DNA of 64,000 bases. Source: Ga0077530 sp035565975. GTDB taxonomy: Bacteria; Pseudomonadota; Alphaproteobacteria; Rhizobiales; Hyphomicrobiaceae. Both the position numbers and the translations under genes were made by a program. This document shows positions 38,977-47,461 of the stretch, in pieces. Below the pieces are notes generated by a model. It ran no database searches, was not told where the DNA came from, and saw only the letters and a list, made by a program, of their open reading frames with translations. The stretch's first letter is position 1; each line of letters begins with the position of its first letter. The stretch lies in the NCBI GenBank assembly GCA_035565975.1, contig DATMRT010000056.1:1-64000 (forward strand), written 5' to 3'.

Positions 38977-40301
38977 GTATCCTCCCTTGCCCCTCCAGGG
39001 CTTTGCGCATTCGGGCCGAGGCGCACGGCGATCGAACGGCGGTGCGCCTCGAGCCCTTCGGCCGAGGCGAGGCGCATAGCTGGGGGACCGAGCGCAGCAA
39101 GGGCGCTTTCGTCGAGACGCAGGATCGACGTACGTTTCATGAAGTCCAGAACGCCGAGGCCCGATGAGAAACGGGCGCTGCGTGCCGTCGGCAGGACGTG
39201 ATTGGAGCCTGCGACGTAATCGCCGATCACTTCGGGCGTGTGGGCGCCGAGGAAGATTGCGCCGGCATTGCGGATGGCATCAGAGAGATGGTCGGCATCG
39301 CGGACGGCGATCTGGAGATGCTCAGCGGCAATGCGGTCGGCAAGCGCAGGCGCCTCGCCGAGTTCGCTCAAAATGATGACGGCACCGAAGTCCCGCCAGC
39401 TCTCGCCCGCGATCGCCCCGCGCGGAAGCACGGCGAGCTGCCGTTCGACGGCGGCGCTCACTGCATCCGCGAAGGCCGCATCGTCCGTCATGAGGATCGA
39501 CTGCGCCGCCGTATCGTGCTCGGCCTGGGCGAGGAGGTCGGCGGCGATCCATTCGGGATCATTGTCGCGATCCGCGATGACCAGAACCTCGGACGGGCCT
39601 GCGATGGAGTCGATGCCGACGGTCCCGAAAACCTGCCGCTTGGCCGCTGCCACGTAGGCATTGCCCGGCCCGACGATTTTAGCGACAGGCGCAATCGTCT
39701 CGGTGCCGTAGGCGAGCGCGGCAACGGCCTGCGCGCCGCCGATGCGATAGATTTCCTCGACGCCGGCGAGATGGGCCGCGACGAGCACGAGCGGATTGAG
39801 CTGCCCGTCCGGCGCCGGCACGGCCATGACGATGCGCGGCACACCGGCAACGCGCGCCGGGATGGCGTTCATGAGGACGGAGCTTGGATACGAGGCCGTA
39901 CCGCCCGGCACGTAGAGACCGACCGCCTCGACAGCCGTCCAGCGCCCCCCGAGCTCGACGCCCAGCGCATCGCGATAGCGGTCGTCCTGCGGCATCTGGC
40001 GCTGGTGATAGGCGGCAATGCGATCCCGCGCGAGCGTGAGCGCAGCGACGGTCTCCGCATCCGCCAAGGCGACGGCAGAAGCGATCTCCTCCGGCGCAAT
40101 GCGCAGGCCCTTGGTGGCCACATCGAAGCGGTCGAAGCGCTGCGTGAATGCGATGAGCGCCGCATCGCCGCGCGCGCGCACGTCCGCGAGAATGGTACGC
40201 ACCTGCGCGTCCACGTCTTCCGAAACTTCACGCTTCTGCGCGAGGAACGTGCGGAAGGCCGCCTCGAAGCCGGCATCGGATGTCACAAGGCGCATTGGCA
40301 T
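38973..40301 (-). CDS. hisD: histidinol dehydrogenase
   Basis: This 442-residue zinc enzyme oxidises L-histidinol to histidine in two NAD-dependent steps. Visible hallmarks: YVPGGTASYPSSVLMNAIPA, GVEEIYRIGGAQAVAALAYGT, KIVGPGNAYVAAAKRQVFG, IDSIAGPSEVLVIAD and the zinc/catalytic region LLAQAEHDTAAQSIL plus GSNHVLPTARSARFSSGLGV. I chose the ATG at 40301 (MPMRLVTSDAGF). A double-hairpin repeat lies between it and the upstream DUF2948 gene. Confidence 0.97.
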   Translation of the reverse strand: MPMRLVTSDAGFEAAFRTFLAQKREVSEDVDAQVRTILADVRARGDAALIAFTQRFDRFDVATKGLRIAPEEIASAVALADAETVAALTLARDRIAAYHQRQMPQDDRYRDALGVELGGRWTAVEAVGLYVPGGTASYPSSVLMNAIPARVAGVPRIVMAVPAPDGQLNPLVLVAAHLAGVEEIYRIGGAQAVAALAYGTETIAPVAKIVGPGNAYVAAAKRQVFGTVGIDSIAGPSEVLVIADRDNDPEWIAADLLAQAEHDTAAQSILMTDDAAFADAVSAAVERQLAVLPRGAIAGESWRDFGAVIILSELGEAPALADRIAAEHLQIAVRDADHLSDAIRNAGAIFLGAHTPEVIGDYVAGSNHVLPTARSARFSSGLGVLDFMKRTSILRLDESALAALGPPAMRLASAEGLEAHRRSIAVRLGPNAQSPGGAREDT

Positions 40302-40324
40302 GTGTCGTACTTTCTGGCCGATCT

Positions 40325-40445
40325 CTCCCCCTCTCCCCGTTCTTACGGGGCGAGGGCCGGGGTGGGGCGGTGGCACAACGCCAACGTCCGCGTCTGTGGC
40401 CGCCCCTCACCCTAACCCTCTCCCTGCAAAAGCGGGGAGAGGGGA
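40325..40445. repeat. double-hairpin palindromic repeat, copy 3 of 5
   Basis: CTCTCCCCG/CGGGGCGAG hairpin, GGCCGGGGTGGGGCGG, spacer with ACAACGCCAACGTCCG, CCGCCCCTCACCCTAACC, then a CTCCCTGC...GCGGGGAG hairpin. It is more diverged on the left side than the other copies. It separates DUF2948 from hisD, genes that are adjacent in related genomes. Confidence 0.85.
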
Positions 40446-40475
40446 TTTTGTGCATTCCCTGGCTAGCTGAGCGGC

Positions 40476-40931
40476 CTACTGTGCAACGTCATCCGGATGC
40501 TTCGGCACCGCGCGCGCCTGCCAAGCCGGACCCAGATCCTTCATCTCGCACTCGATGCACTCGACGTGAAGCCGCACCGCGCCGCCACCGGCAAACACGA
40601 GCGTCAGATACCCCTGGGGATCCTCCGTCCCCAACGGCTCGAATTGCAGTGCCAGCAGCGCCAACACCTCGTGGCCGGCCTTGAGGTCGATGCCGCTCAC
40701 CTGAGCCCCGATCACGCGTTCGAGGCGGAGCGCCGTCTGCCGGCGCGTCGGGGCCTTGCGCTTGGCGCCGGGCAGCGCCGTCGTCCAGTCGAAGCGGTTC
40801 AGGATCGCTGCAAAACGCCGCTCGCGCGGCACGAAGGCCATGTCGCCGACTTTCAGCACGGCATCCTGCAGATGCGCGGAGATGACATTGAGATCCTCGG
40901 CGTCGAGGGCAATGAGTTTCAAATTGTCCAT
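40476..40931 (-). CDS. DUF2948 family protein
   Basis: This is a 151-residue conserved protein of alphaproteobacteria, usually encoded between murA and hisD. It begins MDNLKLIALDAEDLNVISAH, followed by LQDAVLKVGDMAFVPRERRF and RFDWTTALPG, which mark the family. Function is unknown. The frame is open upstream to 41048, but the ATG at 40931 is canonical. murA is not present; an SDR gene lies divergently upstream. Confidence 0.93.
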   Translation of the reverse strand: MDNLKLIALDAEDLNVISAHLQDAVLKVGDMAFVPRERRFAAILNRFDWTTALPGAKRKAPTRRQTALRLERVIGAQVSGIDLKAGHEVLALLALQFEPLGTEDPQGYLTLVFAGGGAVRLHVECIECEMKDLGPAWQARAVPKHPDDVAQ

Positions 40932-41137
40932 GCTCGGTCCGGCACTGGTTGCACTGCCAGCCGCCGTCCCCTTCCCCAGCGTGCTGCCGCGGCTGACTGA
41001 TAGCCGCAGGCGCGGGGGCGCGCAATAAAGAGGTGCGCCCAAATTCAAGCGCTGGTTGTGGAACCTGCCTTCGGCTAACCTTTCGGGCGGAGCAGGGCCA
41101 CAGGGCCTACAAAAATGTCCCAGGGGAGAAAACAGAC

Positions 41138-41923
41138 ATGGCCGCAGCGACAGGCATTGCCGTCATCACGGGCGGATCGAGCGGCATCGGCGAGGCGACC
41201 GCACGCCGGCTCGCCGCGGATGGCTACCGCATTGCCATCCTCGACGTGAACATGGAAGCGGCCGACGCGGTCGCGCGCGATATCGGCAATGGTGCCCGGG
41301 CGTGGCGGTGCGACGTCGCCGATGCCGAGGCCGTGGAGACAGCCGCCGACAGCGTCGCGCGCGAAATGGGGGCGCCGAGGATCCTGGTCACGTCCGCCGG
41401 CCTCATCCCGAACACCGAATCCATTCTCGACATGGACATGGCCGCCCACGACCGCATGTGGCAGGTGAACTACAACGGCACACTCCATGCCTGCCGCTCG
41501 TTCGCGCGCCGCATGATTCCGGAGCAGCGCGGCGCGATCGTCACCATCGGCTCGATCAACTCCGCCCAGCCATTGCCGATCCCTGCGTACAACATGGGCA
41601 AGGCCGCGATCGCACGCCTCACACAGCTTCTCGCGGTCGAGCTCGGCCGCCACAACATCCGCGTGAACAGCGTCGGGCCGACCTACGTGATGACACCGCC
41701 GCTGCGCGCGAAGGTCGCCGCCGGGCAGCGCGACATGAACAAGATCATGAGCGTGCACGCCCTGAAGACGTTGCCGGAGCCTTCGGATATCGCCAACGCG
41801 ATCGCGTTCCTCACCTCGGACCAGGCACGCACGATCACGGGCATCCTGCTACCGGTGGACTCGGGCTGGCTTGCGGGCGTGCCCTATCTCACCTACGCGG
41901 GCGGCGTGCCCTGGGAGACCTGA
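41138..41923 (+). CDS. SDR family NAD(P)-dependent oxidoreductase
   Basis: This 261-residue classical SDR has the cofactor loop VITGGSSGIGEATARRL, the NAG-type strand LVTSAGLIPN, the catalytic Ser in IVTIGSINSAQ, YNMGKAAIAR (YxxxK) and VNSVGPTYVMTP. It is probably a 2,3-butanediol/3-oxoacyl-reductase-like enzyme of unknown substrate. GGGGAGAA precedes the ATG by about 8 nt. It is 37 bp upstream of apt on the same strand, so they may be co-transcribed. Confidence 0.93.
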   Translation: MAAATGIAVITGGSSGIGEATARRLAADGYRIAILDVNMEAADAVARDIGNGARAWRCDVADAEAVETAADSVAREMGAPRILVTSAGLIPNTESILDMDMAAHDRMWQVNYNGTLHACRSFARRMIPEQRGAIVTIGSINSAQPLPIPAYNMGKAAIARLTQLLAVELGRHNIRVNSVGPTYVMTPPLRAKVAAGQRDMNKIMSVHALKTLPEPSDIANAIAFLTSDQARTITGILLPVDSGWLAGVPYLTYAGGVPWET

Positions 41924-41960
41924 GCACGCCCGATCGACACGAAGAGAAAGGAAAGCACCG

Positions 41961-42491
41961 TTGGCCGACCTCAAAAGCCTCATCCGCACGATCCCCGACT
42001 ACCCGAAGTCCGGCATCATGTTCCGCGATGTCACGACGCTCTTTGGCGACGCGCAGGGCTTCAAGGCAACGCTCGTGCGCATGGCGGAGCCGTGGCGCGG
42101 CGAGCCGATCGATGCGGTGGCAGGTATCGAGGCGCGGGGCTTCATCCTCGGCGGCGCGGTGGCGGACCGGCTCGGCACCGCCTTCGTGCCGATCCGCAAG
42201 AAGGGTAAGCTGCCCTGGAAGACGATCGGCCAGGAGTACACGCTCGAGTATGGCATCGACACCATGGAGATTCACGAGGATGCGATCCGCCCCGGTGCGC
42301 GCATCCTCATTGTCGATGACCTCATTGCGACGGGCGGCACGTGCGAGGCCGCAGCGAAGCTCGTGCAGCGCTCAGGCGGCACGATCGTCGGGGCCGCCTT
42401 CATCATCGATCTTCCCGATCTCGGCGGACGCCAGCGGCTTGAGGCCATGGGCATCCGCTGCGAGACGCTGATGGCTTTCGAGGGACACTGA
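41961..42491 (+). CDS. apt: adenine phosphoribosyltransferase
   Basis: This 176-residue purine-salvage enzyme makes AMP from adenine and PRPP. The PRPP-binding motif is ILIVDDLIATGGTCEAAAKL; the N-terminal signature is IRTIPDYPKSGIMFRDVTTL, with AGIEARGFILG and FVPIRKKGKLPWKT as further marks. The start is a TTG at 41961 with AGAAAGGAAA about 7 nt upstream; no ATG fits the family length better. It is 11 bp before the flavoprotein gene. Confidence 0.96.
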   Translation: MADLKSLIRTIPDYPKSGIMFRDVTTLFGDAQGFKATLVRMAEPWRGEPIDAVAGIEARGFILGGAVADRLGTAFVPIRKKGKLPWKTIGQEYTLEYGIDTMEIHEDAIRPGARILIVDDLIATGGTCEAAAKLVQRSGGTIVGAAFIIDLPDLGGRQRLEAMGIRCETLMAFEGH

Positions 42492-42502
42492 GGACGAAGA
42501 AG

Positions 42503-43573
42503 GTGAGCGAGCGGCAGACCATCGACGTGCTGGTCGTCGGCCTCGGGCCGGCCGGCGCGAGCGCGGCGGCTGCAGCCGCGACACGCGGTGCCCGCGTGAT
42601 CGCGATCGACCGCAAGCGCGTCGCCGGCGTGCCCGTGCAGTGCGCCGAGTTCGTGCCGGCGTTGATCGGCCAGCAGATCCCGGACCTCGACCAGCACCGC
42701 CAGCAGCGCATCCGCGCCATGACGACCTTCGTCGAGGACGAGCCTCCGCATCTCAAGGAGCAATTCTCCGGCGTGATGATCGACCGGCGTGCTTTCGATG
42801 CCGCCCTCGTCGCGCGCGCGGAGCAGGCGGGCGCTCAGACGTGGTTCGGGCTCTCGCTCCGCGGGATCGATGCCGACGGCAGCGCGCGCCTCTCGGACGG
42901 GAGCCGGCTCTCGGCACGCGTGATCATCGGTGCGGACGGGCCGCGATCGGCAGTCGGCGCCGCCGCCGGCATCGAGAACACAGCGCTGGCCGAGACGCGG
43001 CAGATGACAGTGCCGCTTCTTATGCCATTCGAGGAAACCGACATTTTCCTCTCGCACAAGCTGCCAGGTGGCTATGCGTGGCTGTTTCCCAAGGGCGAGG
43101 TCGCCAACCTCGGCCTTGGCGGCGATCCACGCTGGCGGGCGCACTTCAAGCCGCTGCTCGACGATTTGCACGCGCAGCTTGCCGCCCAGGGGCGCGTCGG
43201 CCGCGAGGTGCTCGGCCATACGGGCGGCGCCATCCCGAGCGGCGGAATGCTCGAGCCGGTCGCGAAAATCGGGCCTGCGCGCCTGCTTCTCGCAGGCGAT
43301 GCCGCCGGCCTCACGAACCCGATCACGGGCGCCGGGATTCTCGCGGCCGTCATCTCCGGCGAAATGGCCGGTGAGGCCGCGGCTGCGCTGGCCAGCGGTA
43401 ACGCCTCTGCGGCTGCCGCCTACCGCGACGATCTCGCGGACATGTTCCAGGCCTCGCTCGCTCGCGCGGTAGCCCGCCGCGAAGCTCTGATGCGGATCCA
43501 CGCAGCACACAAACCGGCACCAAGCGACCTGCGCCGCGCCTGGATTGCCTTCCCGGAGTACTGGGCCGCCTGA
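42503..43573 (+). CDS. FAD-dependent oxidoreductase of the geranylgeranyl reductase family
   Basis: This 356-residue flavoprotein starts at a GTG. It contains VLVVGLGPAGASAAAAAATR (FAD dinucleotide site), VIIGADGPRSAVGAAAG, GGYAWLFPKGEVANLGLGG (a hallmark of geranylgeranyl reductase/FixC-like enzymes) and LLLAGDAAGLTNPITGAGI (flavin-binding GD motif). Such enzymes reduce isoprenoid double bonds or oxidise related substrates; the exact substrate is unknown. It ends the SDR-apt-flavoprotein group and is followed by tRNA-Val. Confidence 0.87.
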   Translation: MSERQTIDVLVVGLGPAGASAAAAAATRGARVIAIDRKRVAGVPVQCAEFVPALIGQQIPDLDQHRQQRIRAMTTFVEDEPPHLKEQFSGVMIDRRAFDAALVARAEQAGAQTWFGLSLRGIDADGSARLSDGSRLSARVIIGADGPRSAVGAAAGIENTALAETRQMTVPLLMPFEETDIFLSHKLPGGYAWLFPKGEVANLGLGGDPRWRAHFKPLLDDLHAQLAAQGRVGREVLGHTGGAIPSGGMLEPVAKIGPARLLLAGDAAGLTNPITGAGILAAVISGEMAGEAAAALASGNASAAAAYRDDLADMFQASLARAVARREALMRIHAAHKPAPSDLRRAWIAFPEYWAA

Positions 43574-43688
43574 AGCGGGCGCTCTTTTTCCCTAAGGCGC
43601 GCAGTCCATCCTTGCGCGAACGTCCCCCGTTCGCTAAGAGAGCCACCTCGCCCGGCCGCACCGCGCGGCAGCGGGCACCTCACGGGAT

Positions 43689-43763
43689 GGGCAGTTAGCT
43701 CAGCGGTAGAGCACTACCTTGACATGGTAGGGGTCACAGGTTCGATCCCTGTACTGCCCACCA
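43689..43763 (+). tRNA. tRNA-Val (anticodon GAC)
   Basis: This is a 75-nt cloverleaf with CCA encoded. Acceptor GGGCAGT/ACTGCCC; D arm AGCTCAGCGGTAGAGC; anticodon stem CTACC/GGTAG with loop TTGACAT, giving anticodon GAC; T arm ACAGG-TTCGATC-CCTGT. All stems pair perfectly. The GAC anticodon reads valine GUC and GUU codons. Confidence 0.98.
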
Positions 43764-44114
43764 TCCCAGTCCACATCATATTTTGCGGCTTAATGACGCG
43801 TGATGTCGGATCGCGCGCCTGCCCGCGGCATCACTCCGTCTACGAACAAAGTTCGTCAGCCCACAATCCTAAGTTTTGTTGAATATTCAGCTTTCGCGAT
43901 ATCCCAGGGCCAACCCCTCGCGCGAGGATCGTGGTATTTGCATAACGGGAATACTCTCTGCGCGCTTCTAGCAAGCGGACGTTTATATTCGCTCGTCATG
44001 AATTCATTGACAGGCTGACGCTTCTATAACACTTCTGCCACCCGCCATCGGCGATGAATAACTTCGCGCACGTGCGCTGATGGAGGGACAAACACGTATT
44101 CATGAGTATAAACG
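43764..44114. other. intergenic region next to tRNA-Val, more AT-rich, no supported gene
   Basis: This stretch reads visibly less GC-rich than its surroundings. A short open frame (43800-44018, 72 codons) shows no family motif and no ribosome-binding site, so I do not call it a gene. The palindrome GCGCACGTGCGC lies at about 44067-44078. No second copy of the tRNA 3' end is seen here, so there is no evidence of an integrated element. Confidence 0.5.
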
Positions 44115-44519
44115 ATGGAACATTCAGGCGGAGACTACATTGAGTGCCGGCGTGAGGAGGATCGAACACAGGCGTTTGACACGGCAGAAGGGCAGAATAA
44201 CACGTTTGATATTTGTCAAATGAGTGATCGTTTCTATCAATTGATCAACTTGTTCGAGAGCACATCTTGCTCGATTGACCAGCCGTCCAGGCCCATTGAC
44301 GAAGCAGAAATTCAGCGGTCTTTGGACAATCTAACCGAGCGTCTCTATGAAATCTGCGGACAGCTCAGCACCCTGCACGCTCGCAGCGTAGACCACCTAA
44401 GGTTGAAGGCATCTGCGCTGAAGTTCCTCCTCCCGCAGGATGCCTGCCTCGAAATCGCGCTGGCGAATTCGCTCATCGGCGATTTCGATGCCGTGCGGTT
44501 TGGCGGACACCCGGCTTGA
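44115..44519 (+). CDS. hypothetical protein in an AT-richer segment
   Basis: This 134-residue soluble protein has no motif I recognise. It appears mostly helical (EAEIQRSLDNLTERLYEIC, HLRLKASALKFLLPQD) with three cysteines in its first half. Codon use is more AT-rich than in neighbouring genes, which could mean recent acquisition or weak selection. There is no strong ribosome-binding site. It lies between tRNA-Val and the convergent gamma-glutamyltransferase gene. Confidence 0.5.
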   Translation: MEHSGGDYIECRREEDRTQAFDTAEGQNNTFDICQMSDRFYQLINLFESTSCSIDQPSRPIDEAEIQRSLDNLTERLYEICGQLSTLHARSVDHLRLKASALKFLLPQDACLEIALANSLIGDFDAVRFGGHPA

Positions 44520-44608
44520 CCCGCGCGACAGTGTGAGCATGCCCGACCGGGAATCCGGTCGAGCATCCTTCCAGCGCCGTCGCTGCCGGGGCGCTGACTT
44601 ATGATGGC

Positions 44609-46414
44609 CTAACGCCCCGCCGCGTACCCCTGCATACCGCGCGGATTAGCGGCAGCCCGACGGCGCGGGCCAACCTGCGAAGCTGCCGTCAGGCGCCCTT
44701 CCGACCAATCGGGGCCAACCTCGACTTTGTGGCCGCGGCGCTCGAGCTCCTTGATCGTCGCGGCCGGCAGGCGGTTCTCGACCACCACAACACCTGGGCG
44801 CGCCGCCCGCGGCCAGAACGATGCCGGGAAATGCTCGATGTGCCAGGCCGGCGCGTCGATCGCCTGCTGCATGTTCATGCCGGCATGGACATGACGCAGG
44901 AAGAATTGGGCGCTCCACTGGTCCTGCTGGTCGCCGCCGGGCGTGCCCCAGACCATGTATGGCTTGCCTTCCTTCAAGGCCATGCCGACCGAGAGCGTCG
45001 AGCGCGGGCGCTTGCCCGGCGCCAGCGATCCCGGCAGGCCTTCCTCAAGCCAGAACATCTGCGCGCGGCTGCCGAGTGGCCAGCCGAGCTCCGGGATCAC
45101 GGGCGAGGACGGGAGCCAGCCGCCCGATGGCGTCGCCGAGAACATATTGCCGGCTTGGTCGATGACGTCGATGTGGACGGTATCGCCCTTCGCGTTCCCC
45201 ATGGCGCCGACTGTCGGCTCTCCGGCCCCTGCGGCACTCATGCCGGGACGCTCGCTCGACGTCGACTTGAGGATGACCTTGCCGTCGTAGCCCTCGATAA
45301 CGCCCGGGCGCTGCTCCATCGAAGCGTACTGGCCGATCAGGCGGCGACGATCCGAGTTGTAACGCTCGGAGAGCAGGGTCTCCATGGGCACGTCGGCGAA
45401 CTTGGGATCGCCGTAGAAGGCTTCGCGATCCGCGTAAGCCAGTTTCGCCGCCTCGATCCAGATATGGACGAAGTCGGCGCTCGTCGGATCGAGCTTGTCG
45501 AGGTCATAGCCCTTGAGGATGGCAAGTTGCTGAAGCATGACCGGACCTTGTGTCCACGGCCCGGGCTTGAGCAGCGTATAGCCGTGATAATCGAGTGACA
45601 CCGGCGCCTCGATCGTCGGGAGCCATCCGGCCATGTCGGCGCCGGTCAGCACGCCCTTGTGGCGCCGGCCACTGACGTCCATGACCTCGTTCGTGCGGCA
45701 GAATTTGTCGATCGCCTCTGCGACGAAGCCGTGGCTCCAGGCTTTGCGGGCGCGCTCGATCTCCGCCTCGCGTCCGCCACCGCCGGCCTCGGCCTCCCTC
45801 AGAATGCGCTGGTACGTCTCGGCGTGCGCGGGATTGCGGAACAGCGTGCCGGGCTTCGGCACGTCACCTCCCGGCAGATACACCGTCGCCGACGTCGGCC
45901 AGTGCTCCAAGAACAGCTGCTTCACGGTTGCGATGGTCGCGCAGCACCGCTCGACGATGGGATGGCCGCCTTTGGCATAACCGAGCGACGGTTCGAGCAC
46001 GTCCCGCAGCCGCATGGTGCCATAGTCGCGCAGGATCATCATGTAGGTCTCGAACGTGCCCGGGATGCACGTGGCGAGCAGTCCCGTACCCGGCACGATG
46101 TCGAGGCCGAGATGATCGCGGTAGTGGGCGATCGTGGCGCCCGCCGGCGCGGGGCCTTGGCCGCAGATGACCTCCGGCACACCCTTCTTGGTATCGTAAA
46201 CGATCACTGGCACATCGCCGCCCGGTCCACAAAGGTGTGGCTCCACGACCTGCAGCGTAAAGGCCGCCGCTACGCCGGCATCGAAGGCGTTGCCGCCCTT
46301 CTCCAGGATCGACATGGCGACCGCTGTCGCGATCCAGTGGGTAGTCGCACAGACACCGAACGTGCCCTCGATCTCGGGACGCGTCGTGAAGGGGCCGGCG
46401 TTGATGTTAGCCAT
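44609..46414 (-). CDS. gamma-glutamyltransferase family protein (probably cytosolic)
   Basis: This 601-residue Ntn-hydrolase is made as a precursor that cuts itself at a conserved threonine. Here the site is GNAKGDTVHIDVIDQAGN, with Thr412 as predicted nucleophile; classical GGTs have TTH instead of TVH. Other marks are FGVCATTHWIATAVAMSILE, GGNAFDAGVAAAFTLQVVEP and RSTLSVGMALKEGKPYMVWG. No signal peptide is present, unlike periplasmic GGT, so it may act in the cytosol on a gamma-glutamyl amide or another amide. Confidence 0.9.
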   Translation of the reverse strand: MANINAGPFTTRPEIEGTFGVCATTHWIATAVAMSILEKGGNAFDAGVAAAFTLQVVEPHLCGPGGDVPVIVYDTKKGVPEVICGQGPAPAGATIAHYRDHLGLDIVPGTGLLATCIPGTFETYMMILRDYGTMRLRDVLEPSLGYAKGGHPIVERCCATIATVKQLFLEHWPTSATVYLPGGDVPKPGTLFRNPAHAETYQRILREAEAGGGGREAEIERARKAWSHGFVAEAIDKFCRTNEVMDVSGRRHKGVLTGADMAGWLPTIEAPVSLDYHGYTLLKPGPWTQGPVMLQQLAILKGYDLDKLDPTSADFVHIWIEAAKLAYADREAFYGDPKFADVPMETLLSERYNSDRRRLIGQYASMEQRPGVIEGYDGKVILKSTSSERPGMSAAGAGEPTVGAMGNAKGDTVHIDVIDQAGNMFSATPSGGWLPSSPVIPELGWPLGSRAQMFWLEEGLPGSLAPGKRPRSTLSVGMALKEGKPYMVWGTPGGDQQDQWSAQFFLRHVHAGMNMQQAIDAPAWHIEHFPASFWPRAARPGVVVVENRLPAATIKELERRGHKVEVGPDWSEGRLTAASQVGPRRRAAANPRGMQGYAAGR

Positions 46415-46641
46415 GAAAACTCGCTCCCGCGAAAATCAGTAGTTCTCCGTAGAGACAATCTACCCGTGAATCAGGCCCGATGTCGTCAGCCCTTCTGTGC
46501 ACCGACGCCATGCAGTCAGACGGTGGAGTCAAGTTCACGTGAGGCCAGTGCATTTGGGGTTCGGCCCACCTCATTTGCGTGCTACACAATTCGTGTGCGT
46601 TCGGAGCCGCAAGCTACGGGTAAATAAGGAGTAAAGATACG

Positions 46642-47319
46642 ATGTTTCGTGCCGCGTTGGCGCTCGCGATGGCGTGCGCCCTGGCCCCGCCCGCCTTTGC
46701 ACAGGAATGGTGGATGCCCTGGAGCCGGCCGGGTTACCGTGCCCCTTCCTACGAGAGCCCCCGCTACGATGAGAATCGCTACGGCCCTCGCCCGCGTCCG
46801 ATGGGCCAGCAACTCATGAGTGGCGGTCCGCGCCCGAGCGTTACGCCGGTGCGACCCAACCGCATCTCGTTCGTCAGCAGCTACGCACCCGGCACGATCG
46901 TCATCGATACGTCCGGCCGCAAGCTCTATCTCGTGCAGTCGTCGCGCGATGCGCTCGTCTATCCGATCTCGGTCGGCCGCGAAGGCTTCACCTGGACCGG
47001 CACGGAGCGCATCAGCCGCATCGCCGACTGGCCCGACTGGCATCCACCGGCGGAAATGCGCCAGCGCCAGCCCTACCTGCCAGTGAAGATGACGGGCGGC
47101 GTGTACAATCCGCTCGGCGCAAAGGCGCTCTATCTCGGCAACTCGCTCTACCGCATCCATGGCACCGACGACGCCCGCACGATCGGGCGCGCGACGTCCT
47201 CCGGTTGCTTCCGCATGACGAACGGTCACGTGACCGACCTCGCGCGGCGCGTCGGCGTCGGCACGACGGTCGTCGTCGTCAATCGGTTGAATGGGCGAAT
47301 GGCCCGCGTCGGCGATTGA
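46642..47319 (+). CDS. L,D-transpeptidase (YkuD domain)
   Basis: This 225-residue secreted protein has a signal peptide (about 1-21, PPAFAQE), a Pro/Arg/Tyr-rich linker (22-70) and a YkuD catalytic domain. The active site reads YRIHGTDDARTIGRATSSGC, followed by FRMTNGHV, with the catalytic Cys in SSGCFRM and its His in HGT. Such enzymes make 3-3 peptidoglycan crosslinks or attach proteins to peptidoglycan. A 10-bp hairpin lies 34 bp downstream of its stop. Confidence 0.94.
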   Translation: MFRAALALAMACALAPPAFAQEWWMPWSRPGYRAPSYESPRYDENRYGPRPRPMGQQLMSGGPRPSVTPVRPNRISFVSSYAPGTIVIDTSGRKLYLVQSSRDALVYPISVGREGFTWTGTERISRIADWPDWHPPAEMRQRQPYLPVKMTGGVYNPLGAKALYLGNSLYRIHGTDDARTIGRATSSGCFRMTNGHVTDLARRVGVGTTVVVVNRLNGRMARVGD

Positions 47320-47353
47320 TCGCCGCGCTCGCCTTCACATTCGGGCGTGATGC

Positions 47354-47382
47354 ACACCCCGCCGCGTATAGGCGGGGTGTTG
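47354..47382 (+). terminator. hairpin terminator after the L,D-transpeptidase gene
   Basis: ACACCCCGCC (47354-47363) and GGCGGGGTGT (47371-47380) form a perfect 10-bp stem with a 7-nt loop. Only two further T residues follow, so it is a weak Rho-independent terminator or a 3'-end stabiliser. Confidence 0.55.
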
Positions 47383-47461
47383 CGCATCTGGCCGATGCAT
47401 TCACAAAGCGCGCTGACTCGGCTATCGCAATAACCTGTATCTTGCGACCGAGGAGGCGCCC

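Noticed and set aside
43800..44018. A 72-codon open frame after tRNA-Val
   Set aside because: No motif, no ribosome-binding site and no coding bias; described only as part of the AT-richer gap.
43689..44600. Integrated element at tRNA-Val
   Set aside because: No integrase gene and no second copy of the tRNA 3' end were found in the window; kept only as a compositional observation.
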